DNA from: DAOPYU01 sp942493245
Lineage (GTDB): Bacteria; Sumerlaeota; Sumerlaeia; UBA8349
Assembly: GCA_942493245.1 (NCBI GenBank)
Contig: OW818685.1
Span: forward strand, 4,154,001-4,218,000
Direction: 5' to 3'
Length of the DNA: 64,000 bases
Part shown: positions 18,555 through 27,496 of the stretch, in pieces
Layout: every line of letters begins with the position of its first letter
Numbering within the stretch: the stretch's first letter is position 1
Made by a program: the position numbers and the translations under genes
Notes under the pieces: generated by a model
The model's input: the letters and a program-made list of their open reading frames with translations, nothing else
The model's database searches: none
Told to the model about the DNA's origin: nothing

Positions 18555-19982
18555 GTGACAGAGAAACTTCAGGATCTGGATTTTCAGAAACCCATCCACT
18601 TCATCGGCGTGGGGGGATGCGGAATGTCGGGCATCGCCTTGAGTCTGCGCAATATGGGGTATGTCGTGTCCGGTTCCGATATGTACGAAAGCGGGGCGCT
18701 CGAGCGTCTGCGCGCGGCGGGCGTGACGGTCAGCGTGGGTCACAATGGCGGCAATATCGCCCCGGACACGCAACTCACGGTGTTCAGCGCGGCGGTCAAG
18801 CCGGACAATCCCGAATACATGGCCGCCGAGGTGCGCAAGATCCCGCTGATCAAGTATGCCCGGATGTTGGGCATTCTGATGGCGTCGCGCCAGGGGGTCG
18901 CCATCGCCGGGACGCACGGGAAAACCACCACGACGGGCATGGTGGCGCTGGCGCTGCGCGAGCTGGGCGCAGACCCCAGTTTCGTCATCGGCGGATCGGT
19001 CCCGCAGCTGGGGGGCGGTTCGGGCATCGGCGCGTCGGACTACCTGGTGGCCGAGGCGTGCGAGTACGACCGGTCGTTTCTGAACCTCTCGCCGCGCTAC
19101 GCCATCGTCAACAACATCGAGGAAGACCACCTGGACTACTACAGCGGTCTGGACGAGATTGTCCAGGCGTTCCACGATTTCACGAACCTCCTGCCGACGG
19201 ACGGCCTGTTGGTCTATAGCGCGTCCAGCCCGAACATTGCCCGTTTCATCGCGCAGGCGCCCTGCCGCACGGTGTCGTGCGCGCTCGAACACGAGGCGGA
19301 CTACTGGGCCGACGACATCCGGTACGTCAACGGCCAGAGCCTCTACCGCCTCCACACGCGCCGTCACGCGGGGCAAACCGGCGCCGAGGTCCGCACCTGC
19401 GAGGTGGCGCTCAACACTTTTGGCCGTCACAATGTCATAAACTCGCTCTCAGCCATCGCGTTGCTGGCCGAACTGGGTTTCGACCTCGAGGCGGCGGCGC
19501 GCGGCGTGGGTCTGTTCCGGGGCGCGAACCGGCGTTTCGAGATCGTCCACAACCAGGACGGCATCACGATCGTGGACGACTACGCCCACCACCCGACCGA
19601 AATTCTGACGGTGCTCAAGTCGTCGCGGACCTATTTCGAAGATCGGCGCCTCATCGCCGTCTTTCAGCCGCACCAGCACAGCCGGACGCGGTTCCTGATG
19701 AAGGATTTCGCCCGCTCGTTTCAGCACGCCAACCTGGTCGTGGTGCCAGACATCTATTTCGTGCGCGACTCGGAGCAGGAGCGCGCGATGGTCCACGCGC
19801 GCGACCTGGTGCGCGAGATCGTGCGCCACGGGGGCAATGCGATCTACATCCCGTCGTTCCGCGAGATCGAGGGGTTCCTGGAGAACAACATGAGCGAGGG
19901 CGACGTGCTGCTGACCATGGGCGCGGGCAACGTGTGGGAAATCGGCGCGCACCTGGCGGCCAAATGGAAGACGGGCGATTGA
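18555..19982 (+). CDS. murC: UDP-N-acetylmuramate--L-alanine ligase
   Basis: 475 residues from GTG 18555 (VTEKLQDLDF). The N-terminal Rossmann fold has HFIGVGGCGMSGIA, the ATP loop is GTHGKTTTTGM, and the central domain contains NNIEEDHLDYY and the C-terminal VDDYAHHPTEI and FQPHQHSRT motifs, all hallmark MurC segments. It adds L-alanine to UDP-MurNAc in the cytosol with ATP. The length is normal. The frame extends upstream to 18282 through repeat DNA, so the GTG next to the first conserved residues was preferred; no strong ribosome site is visible. No other mur genes are adjacent; an IS3-family element follows and murA lies beyond it. Confidence 0.93.
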   Translation: MTEKLQDLDFQKPIHFIGVGGCGMSGIALSLRNMGYVVSGSDMYESGALERLRAAGVTVSVGHNGGNIAPDTQLTVFSAAVKPDNPEYMAAEVRKIPLIKYARMLGILMASRQGVAIAGTHGKTTTTGMVALALRELGADPSFVIGGSVPQLGGGSGIGASDYLVAEACEYDRSFLNLSPRYAIVNNIEEDHLDYYSGLDEIVQAFHDFTNLLPTDGLLVYSASSPNIARFIAQAPCRTVSCALEHEADYWADDIRYVNGQSLYRLHTRRHAGQTGAEVRTCEVALNTFGRHNVINSLSAIALLAELGFDLEAAARGVGLFRGANRRFEIVHNQDGITIVDDYAHHPTEILTVLKSSRTYFEDRRLIAVFQPHQHSRTRFLMKDFARSFQHANLVVVPDIYFVRDSEQERAMVHARDLVREIVRHGGNAIYIPSFREIEGFLENNMSEGDVLLTMGAGNVWEIGAHLAAKWKTGD

Positions 19983-20015
19983 TAATGGATAATTGACAAT
20001 TGACAATTGATAATG
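19978..20015 (+). repeat. ATTGACA/ATTGATA heptamer-like microsatellite
   Basis: Four to five imperfect copies of (G)ATAAT/ACAATTG units follow directly after the murC stop codon. No gene. Confidence 0.5.
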
Positions 20016-20216
20016 AAACAAAGAACGATGGGAGCGAACAACGCGGAACAAAGGGACGTTTTCATTTGGGGAGGCATGTTGAAAAGATGCAAAAGTACTT
20101 GTTTGGTATTGGATGTCTTGTGTCCATTCTCATACTCTGTGAAGTTCCCCCCGAAAACTGGACAGGCCTTTAAGGTGGTATTCTGTTAGGCTTGTGTCCA
20201 GGAAGGAGTGGGGAAA

Positions 20217-20633
20217 ATGAGCGAAAAGAGGCGACGTTTCAGTGCGTCTTTCAAGGCGGAGGTGGCACTGGAGGCAATTCGCGGCAAGCGGACGATCAAT
20301 GAGATTGCCAGCGAGCGCGGCATCCATCCCCACCAGGTGGTGATGTGGAAGAAGCAGGCGGTGGAATCCCTGAGCGGGGCTTTCGCCGACCGGCGCAAGC
20401 GGCCGGGAAAGGAGGCGGAAGAGACCAGCCAACTCTACGAGCAGATCGGACGGCTCAAGGTGGAACTCGACTGGCTAAAAAAAGTGCGGCGCTTGACCCC
20501 GGCCAGGCGCGGGCGCTGGTGGAGCCGGGGCACGGGGAACTGGCCATTTCGCGCCAGTGCGCCCTGCTCGGTCTGCCGCGCTCGACCTACTACTACCAGC
20601 CGGTGGAACGCGACCCTCAGGAGTTGGAACTGA
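20217..20633 (+). CDS. IS3-family OrfA (HTH protein)
   Basis: 138 residues from ATG 20217, preceded by AAGGAG eight bases away. The N-terminal HTH_Tnp_1 domain (RRRFSASFKAEVALEAIRG...INEIASERGIHPHQVVMWK) binds the ends of the element. A leucine-zipper-like helix follows (EETSQLYEQIGRLKVELDWLKK). After the slip site the frame continues for about 50 residues without family resemblance, as usual for unshifted OrfA. Confidence 0.85.
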   Translation: MSEKRRRFSASFKAEVALEAIRGKRTINEIASERGIHPHQVVMWKKQAVESLSGAFADRRKRPGKEAEETSQLYEQIGRLKVELDWLKKVRRLTPARRGRWWSRGTGNWPFRASAPCSVCRARPTTTSRWNATLRSWN

Positions 20634-21376
20634 TGCGCCGGATCGACGAGATCTACACCTGCTTTCCGTTCTACGGTTCGCCCAAGATGACCGCGCACCT
20701 CTCGCGCACCCTCGGCCAGCCGATCAACCACAAGCGGGTCGAGCGGCTCATGCGGGTGATGGGGTTGCGGGCCGTGGCGCCGCGCAAGGGCCTGAGCCAC
20801 AGCGCGCCGCAGCACAAGAAGTACCCGTATTTGCTGCGGGATCTGCCGATCGTGCGCCCCAACCAGGTCTGGGCGTCCGACATCACGTACATCGGCCTGG
20901 CGGGCGGTTTTCTCTACCTGACGGCGGTGATCGACTGGTTCAGCCGTTACGTGCTGGCGTGGCGGCTCTCGAACTCGCTCGACACCTCGTTTTGCGTCGA
21001 GACTCTCGACGAGGCGCTGCGTCTGGGGTGTCCCGATATTTTCAACACCGACCAGGGCGTGCAGTTCACCAGCGGGGCGTTCACGAAACGGCTGGAGGAG
21101 AGCGGCATCCGGATCAGCATGGACGGGCGGGGCCGCTGCTTCGACAACATCTTCACGGAACGCCTGTGGCGCAGCGTGAAGTACGAGGAGGTGTACCTGT
21201 GCGAGTATGCGGACCCGCCCGCTGCGGACAAGGCGCTCGGGGCGTACTTCCGATTCTACAACACGCAGCGGCCGCATCAGTCGCTTGGCTACCGCACGCC
21301 CCAGGAGGTTCACTGGGCGAACGGCTTTGAGACTGCGAAGCAGCAAAACAGAGATTTCGCTGACCAAATGAATTGA
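20477..21376 (+). CDS. IS3-family OrfB transposase (expressed by -1 frameshift)
   Basis: The frame that follows the A7-G slip site (20477-20484) by a -1 step encodes about 300 residues: an HTH_21-like segment (ELELMRRIDEIYTCFPFYGSPKM), then an rve core with VWASDITYI (first Asp), IFNTDQGVQF (second Asp) and the Glu in FTERLWRSVKYEEVY. The heptamer in frame 0 reads A-AAA-AAA-G, the common IS3 signal, so OrfAB is the expected active transposase. The catalytic triad is intact. The coordinates mark the frameshifted part only. Confidence 0.87.
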   Translation, partial: KKSAALDPGQARALVEPGHGELAISRQCALLGLPRSTYYYQPVERDPQELELMRRIDEIYTCFPFYGSPKMTAHLSRTLGQPINHKRVERLMRVMGLRAVAPRKGLSHSAPQHKKYPYLLRDLPIVRPNQVWASDITYIGLAGGFLYLTAVIDWFSRYVLAWRLSNSLDTSFCVETLDEALRLGCPDIFNTDQGVQFTSGAFTKRLEESGIRISMDGRGRCFDNIFTERLWRSVKYEEVYLCEYADPPAADKALGAYFRFYNTQRPHQSLGYRTPQEVHWANGFETAKQQNRDFADQMN

Positions 21377-21713
21377 TCCGATCAGCGCCGAATGGTAGGT
21401 TAAAGATGCCCTCAAAACGACGCGAAGGGGACGGGACGCGGGAACCGACCCCGACCGCCCCTTCCGTCAAATAAGCGAGAAAAAAACATGATCGGGTCGT
21501 CAGGCGTCACACCTTAATCCTACCCGATCCCTGTCCAATGGACGGGGGGAACCTCAGATTGTGCGTATGAAAACCGAGAGGTATCTGTGTGTATCCGTGT
21601 TCATCTGTGGTTCCATAGGAAAATGATACACCTCTGTTTCACCAGAAAAGAGAATTCCTGACCCCCCAACCCGTTCGAGTTGGGAAGTGTCGAGATAAGA
21701 CAGGAAGAAACGA

Positions 21714-23039
21714 ATGGACAGAATTCGAATCGTCGGGGGAAAAAGGCTTGAGGGCGAGGTCGAAATCAGCGGGTCGAAGAACGCGTCGTTGCCTCTGATG
21801 GCCGCCACGCTGTTGACCGAAGCGCCGTGTCGACTCGACCGCATCCCGCACCTGGCCGATATTGGCAATATGGCCCACATGCTCGAGTTTATCGGCGCGC
21901 GCGTCGAGCGCGCCGAAGACGGCGCCCTTGCCATCCACGCGCAAAACCTCCAGGTGACCGAAGCGCCCTATGACCTGATGCGCAAAATGCGCGCCTCGAT
22001 CTACGTCATGGGACCGCTGCTGGCGCGGTTTGGTCAAGCCAAAGTCTCGATGCCGGGCGGTTGCGCCATCGGCACGCGGCCCGTGGACCTGCACCTGCGC
22101 GGGTTCGAGGCGCTGGGCGCTCAGATCGAACTGAGCCACGGGTACATCCAGGCCACGGCGCCCGCAGGCGGCCTGCGCGGCGCCGAGTGCGTCCTGTCCG
22201 GCCCCAGCGGCCCCAGCGTCGGCGCGACCTGCAACGTCCTGATGGCCGCCGTGCTCGCGAAAGGCCACTCGACCCTGCGCGACATCGCCCGCGAGCCGCA
22301 CGTCGAGGATCTGATCCACTGCCTGAACGGCATGGGCGCGCAGATTGAAAGCAACGGCTGCGACGTGCTGGAAGTGGACGGGGTGGACGCGCTGCACGGG
22401 GTCGAGCACCGGGTTATTCCCGATCAGATCGAAGCGGCAACCTTCATGGTCGCGGCGGCGCTGACCCGGGGGAACGTCGTGCTGCGCGACTGCCGTCCCG
22501 GCCACATGCGGTCCGAAATCGCGAAACTCCACGAAATGGGCGCGCAGGCCGAGGTGCTCGAAAACGGCTGCGACCTGCGCGTCTGGCGCGACGACCCGTT
22601 CCGCCCCGCCTCGGTCCGCACAGCGCCCTACCCCGGTTTCCCGACTGACGTGCAGGCCCAGTTCATGGTCGCCATGAGCCTGGCCGCTGGTGAAAGCGTG
22701 GTGGTCGAGACCATTTTTCCGGACCGGTTCATGCACGCGGCGGAGTTGAACCGCATGGGGGCCGAGATTCGGGTGCTGAACGGAACGGCCACCATCCACG
22801 GGGTCGAGCGCCTCTCGGGGGCCACCGTCATGTGCAGCGACCTGCGCGCCTCGGCGGCGCTGGTGCTGGCCGGCCTGGTCGCCCAGGGCGAAACCGAATG
22901 CCTGCGGGTGTATCATATTGACCGGGGTTACGAGCGCATTGAGGCGAAATTGCGCGCATTGGGCGCCGACATCGAGCGCCTGACCGTCGCTGCCGGAACG
23001 GGAGAAGCGCCCGAGGCGTCGGATTCTCAGAACTCCTGA
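21714..23039 (+). CDS. murA: UDP-N-acetylglucosamine 1-carboxyvinyltransferase
   Basis: 441 residues, about 20 longer than most MurA through a disordered C-terminal tail (GTGEAPEASDSQNS). The EPSP-synthase fold shows GSKNASLPLMAATLL at the N-terminus, the active-site loop with cysteine in PGGCAIGTRPVDLHL (equivalent to E. coli Cys115, so fosfomycin-sensitive type), PYPGFPTDVQAQFM, and the C-terminal DLRASAALVLAGL. It transfers enolpyruvate to UDP-GlcNAc, the first committed step of peptidoglycan synthesis, in the cytosol. ATG 21714 begins the conserved DRIRIVGGKRLEGEV. It is a single gene between the IS3 element and atpDC. Confidence 0.95.
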   Translation: MDRIRIVGGKRLEGEVEISGSKNASLPLMAATLLTEAPCRLDRIPHLADIGNMAHMLEFIGARVERAEDGALAIHAQNLQVTEAPYDLMRKMRASIYVMGPLLARFGQAKVSMPGGCAIGTRPVDLHLRGFEALGAQIELSHGYIQATAPAGGLRGAECVLSGPSGPSVGATCNVLMAAVLAKGHSTLRDIAREPHVEDLIHCLNGMGAQIESNGCDVLEVDGVDALHGVEHRVIPDQIEAATFMVAAALTRGNVVLRDCRPGHMRSEIAKLHEMGAQAEVLENGCDLRVWRDDPFRPASVRTAPYPGFPTDVQAQFMVAMSLAAGESVVVETIFPDRFMHAAELNRMGAEIRVLNGTATIHGVERLSGATVMCSDLRASAALVLAGLVAQGETECLRVYHIDRGYERIEAKLRALGADIERLTVAAGTGEAPEASDSQNS

Positions 23040-23757
23040 GAACCCCACACGGGAAGCCCTGAATTTGTCGTCGGGATGCTCCAGAGAGGCCGGAGGGCCT
23101 GTTTGCGCGGTGCAATTTCGCCCAATCGGGCGCTTGGCGTTCCCGGGGGTGCCCCAAGGATCTCCTCAATTGTCTATATGACCTTTCGCTTTCCTACCCC
23201 CCATCTTCCGTCCGTTACACAGACATAAAAGCGGTTCTGGAGGTGGCATGGGCGTCTCGCCCATGAAGGGGCTCCGGGATAAGAACCCCGAAATCCCCGG
23301 CCCTGCCGACGAAAACGTCGGCCACTCACGGGCGGGACGCCCGTGCCACCTCCGGGCCATCCCCGCTTTTACAGAACGGGGTACTTCCCGTCATCCCCTC
23401 CCTCAAACGACAATCTCACCATTCGCCGGACAATGAGGAGTTCCTGGTTGTGCCCCGGGGAAAGTTGTTTTCACCCAGAAACCGGAGATGGAGAACAGGC
23501 AACCGTTCCTTGTCCCGTAAATAGATGGCGGGAAATGGGACAGTTTGAAATAATACGGGCAAAAAAGCGCCGGACGGCCCGAAAAGGTGGATTCCGTGCT
23601 TGATTTTTGCTGCCTGTTGGGGCAGCATGCAGGAGTTGTCGGCGACAGGAGGCTCCCAGCGCGTCAATCTGTCGGTGACTTTGTATAGTCCGGACGGTCC
23701 CCCCAATCCAGACCGAAGGCGGGGTTCGTTTGCCGAACGCTTCAGGAGGTTTTCAAT
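23040..23757. other. 718-base spacer before atpD
   Basis: No gene seen. It carries a GGGCG-type fragment at 23100-23160 resembling part of repeat C, the inverted-end repeat at 23239-23353, a GCTGCC/GGCAGC hairpin at 23609-23626, and the atpD leader with AGGAGG at 23742-23747. Confidence 0.5.
23239..23353. repeat. 115-bp inverted-end repeat of the GGGCGGGACGCCCG family
   Basis: Starts GGAGGTGGCA(T)GGGCGTC and ends GACGCCCGTGCCACCTCC. This family produces well-known spurious peptides such as MGVSPM and TGGTPVP; a fragment is in frame inside the gene at 32413-34002. Confidence 0.7.
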
Positions 23758-25188
<1,431 letters not shown>

Positions 25189-25223
25189 GAAGCCGGTTCG
25201 AGGGTGCGCGGAGATTCGGAATC

Positions 25224-25496
25224 ATGATATCGTTCAAGTTACAAATCCTTACGCCCGACCGGGTCGAGTTCGACGAGCCGGTGGTATCGGTCGTCGCCCC
25301 GGGCGAGTTGGGGTACTTCGGGGTGTGGGCCAACCATGCGCCGCTGCTTTCGACTCTGCAGGATGGGAAACTGACCATCCGCAAGACGGAAGAGGATGCC
25401 GGAACAGAGTACCACGTGACGGGTGGCTTCCTCGAAGTGCATCAGAACAAAGTCGTCATCCTGGTTCAGGTGTTCGAGCCGATCGCGGCGGCCTGA
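25224..25496 (+). CDS. atpC: ATP synthase F1 subunit epsilon, short form
   Basis: 90 residues with the N-terminal beta-sandwich only (FKLQILTPDRVEFDEPVVSVVAPGELGYFGVWANHAPLLSTLQDGKLTIR). The C-terminal two-helix domain of about 45 residues, which in many bacteria inhibits ATP hydrolysis, is missing; the gene ends with VVILVQVFEPIAAA. Short epsilon subunits of this size occur in several lineages, so this is probably natural. It couples F1 to the c ring. It sits 35 bases behind atpD and is followed by a long hairpin. Confidence 0.93.
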   Translation: MISFKLQILTPDRVEFDEPVVSVVAPGELGYFGVWANHAPLLSTLQDGKLTIRKTEEDAGTEYHVTGGFLEVHQNKVVILVQVFEPIAAA

Positions 25497-25530
25497 CAAG
25501 CGCTCCGGCGTTCCATTTTGCAGTTCTGTA

Positions 25531-25578
25531 CAATCGCGGCTCTCAAACCTGAATTCGGGTCTTGATGAGCCGCGATTG
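25531..25578 (+). terminator. Long hairpin after atpC
   Basis: CAATCGCGGCTC pairs with GAGCCGCGATTG (12 pairs) and the inside pairs further (TCAAACC with GGGTCTTGA). There is no clear T run, so efficiency is uncertain. Confidence 0.45.
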
Positions 25579-25639
25579 CGTTATGGACCTTTTGAAACGT
25601 CAAGAATCTTCATGATCTTCGAGTAACACCTTCTCTTGG

Positions 25640-25761
25640 GTCATCCCCGCGAAAGCGGGGATCCAGGGAAGCGGAAACGACGAGAAATAACCGGAAACCG
25701 GGAGAAGTGGACTTCAATCCAGATAGCCCCAGATCTGGGTTCCCGCTTTCGCGGGAATGAC
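25640..25761. repeat. REP/MITE-like element with CCCGCGAAAGCGGG palindromic ends, copy 2
   Basis: Begins GTCATCCCCGCGAAAGCGGG and ends CCCGCTTTCGCGGGAATGAC; same architecture as 4888-5007 but a different interior. Confidence 0.75.
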
Positions 25762-25844
25762 GAAAAGTCCAGAAACTTCGGAACAGACAACTGCTTCCTG
25801 TGGTTTCTCTGGGCAAACGCAATAACATCCTCGGGAGACACACC

Positions 25845-26615
25845 ATGAAACGCGCAAACCGGGCTACGGAATCCAGTACGGAGAGCAGAAACACCCCGCC
25901 GGTGGCGCTGGTGACCGGGGCGAGCCGGGGGCTGGGCGCGGCCATTGCCCGGCGGCTCGCGCGGGCCGGGTACCACGTGTGGGCCAACTACCGTTCGAGT
26001 GGCCCGGAGGCCGAGGCGTTGCGGGCGGAAATCGTCGCGGCCGGAGGCCTCTGCGATCTGCTCCAGTTCGACGTGGCGGACGCGACGCAGGTCGAGTCGG
26101 TCCTGGGGCCGTTTCTGGAACAGACCACGCCCGACGTCCTGGTCAATAACGCCGGATTCGCCAAAGACGCCCTGATGATGTGGATGACGCGCGAGGAGTT
26201 CAAGTCGGTCACCGATGTGACCCTGCTCGGCTTTTTCACCGTCACTCAGGCGGTGTTGATGGGGATGATGCGCCGCCGCTCGGGGCGAATCGTCAATATC
26301 GCCTCAACAGCGGGGCAGAGCGGTCTGCCGGGGCAGGTCAACTACTCGGCGGCGAAGGCGGGCCTGATCGGCGCGACCAAATCGCTCGCGGCGGAGGTCG
26401 GCAAGCGCGGCATCCTGGTCAACGCCGTCGCGCCCGGTTTTATCGAGACGGATATGACCAAGGACTTGCCGCTGGACGCCCTTCTACCGCAGATTCCGTT
26501 GGGGCGGATCGGTCAGCCGGAGGAAGTGGCGGGCGTGGTCGAGTTCCTCTGCTCGGACGCAGCCACCTACATCACCGGCCAGGTAATCGGGGTCAATGGC
26601 GGGATGTATATGTAA
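25845..26615 (+). CDS. fabG: 3-oxoacyl-ACP reductase (FabG-type SDR)
   Basis: 256 residues. Rossmann signature TGASRGLGAAIA, NNAGFAKD, catalytic Ser in NIASTAGQSG, YxxxK in NYSAAKAGLIG, and the C-terminal PGFIETDMT...VIGVNGGMYM. This is a NADPH-dependent beta-ketoacyl reductase. ATG 25845 gives an N-terminal extension of about 20 residues before the first strand, longer than usual. It is the only ketoreductase in sight of the ketosynthase genes that begin 4.6 kb further on, and may serve that pathway (inference). It precedes an unrelated secreted-protein gene by 35 bases. Confidence 0.88.
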   Translation: MKRANRATESSTESRNTPPVALVTGASRGLGAAIARRLARAGYHVWANYRSSGPEAEALRAEIVAAGGLCDLLQFDVADATQVESVLGPFLEQTTPDVLVNNAGFAKDALMMWMTREEFKSVTDVTLLGFFTVTQAVLMGMMRRRSGRIVNIASTAGQSGLPGQVNYSAAKAGLIGATKSLAAEVGKRGILVNAVAPGFIETDMTKDLPLDALLPQIPLGRIGQPEEVAGVVEFLCSDAATYITGQVIGVNGGMYM

Positions 26616-26650
26616 GATGGAATCGTAAACTTCTGCGAGGAGGCTTTACC

Positions 26651-27433
26651 ATGAAGTCGTTACAAGCGAAACATCTGGGTCTTTGTGTACTCATCTCTTT
26701 CCTGATTCTTGTATCCCATGCGGCTTCGGCCACTCCTTCAATCGATTCCCCAACCACCTCCTCCGCCGAGTTTTCCAAGTTTGATCCGACAAACTGGCAA
26801 GAAGTCGTATCGAAAGCCGAGGGTCTTCGGAGAGGGGCATTATTCAATATCTCTATGCCAGAGATTATAGAAACAATGTTGGTGGGTTACACATCAGACA
26901 CCCTTCCGAATCTGAAGGCCGCCACGGTGGAAGAAGTTTCCCCATTGAAGAACATGCTTAAAAAATGTTTGAAGGGAAAGTTTATCCCAGAAGGCTTGTG
27001 GCAATATGTCGTGTGTGACAAGACGAGTGGATTGAAATACTGCAACTACACCTGTGTCTTGGGAGGGAGAAAGTATATTGTCTCGGTCTGTCTATGGAAA
27101 GAGTTCGGGTATGTTCATGTGTTGGGTCTGTCAGATAGGATCACTTCGTTCGCTGATACATTGGCCGTCAAACAAGAAATCAGCCCTGTTTCAAATGGGA
27201 CAAAAGAAAGAATATTGATGACGGAGGAGGATTTATCGGGGCTGCGAGAGAGACAACTGAAGAGAGGCGAGCCCACATTCAGTATCGAATCTCCCCCCGA
27301 AACCTTCTTTATGGAGTTTGTGGATTCGAAATGTCCCGCCAGTTTTCGTGCGGGGACAGTCACGCTGAAAAACATCGAAACCGGGCAGCAAGAGACCCAG
27401 GAAGGGATCACCTTTTGCTGTCTTTTCAAATGA
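26651..27433 (+). CDS. Secreted protein of unknown function, AT-rich
   Basis: 260 residues from ATG 26651, with GAGGAGG seven bases upstream. A signal peptide is clear (LGLCVLISFLILVSHAASA). The mature part has several cysteines (for example YVVCDKTSGLKYCNYTC and the C-terminal FCCLFK) that could form disulfides in the periplasm. No family is recognised. Base composition is visibly more AT-rich than the neighbouring genes, which suggests recent acquisition or weak constraint. It lies between fabG and a glycoside hydrolase, all on the same strand. Confidence 0.65.
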   Translation: MKSLQAKHLGLCVLISFLILVSHAASATPSIDSPTTSSAEFSKFDPTNWQEVVSKAEGLRRGALFNISMPEIIETMLVGYTSDTLPNLKAATVEEVSPLKNMLKKCLKGKFIPEGLWQYVVCDKTSGLKYCNYTCVLGGRKYIVSVCLWKEFGYVHVLGLSDRITSFADTLAVKQEISPVSNGTKERILMTEEDLSGLRERQLKRGEPTFSIESPPETFFMEFVDSKCPASFRAGTVTLKNIETGQQETQEGITFCCLFK

Positions 27434-27496
27434 GAAAATAGCGGTTGGATCAGGCATTCAGGCATCATCTCAAACCGTGACAGGAGAAACAGAACG

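Larger units (their letters stand above)
20140..21556 (+). mobile_element. IS3-family insertion sequence, 1417 bp
   Basis: Left end TGAAGTTCCCCCCGAAAACT and right end (inverted) TGAGGTTCCCCCCGTCCATT, both followed by GGACA, form terminal inverted repeats. Inside are orfA and orfB in overlapping frames with an A7 slip site. I see no clear target duplication, so ends may be off by a few bases or the duplication was lost. Confidence 0.8.
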
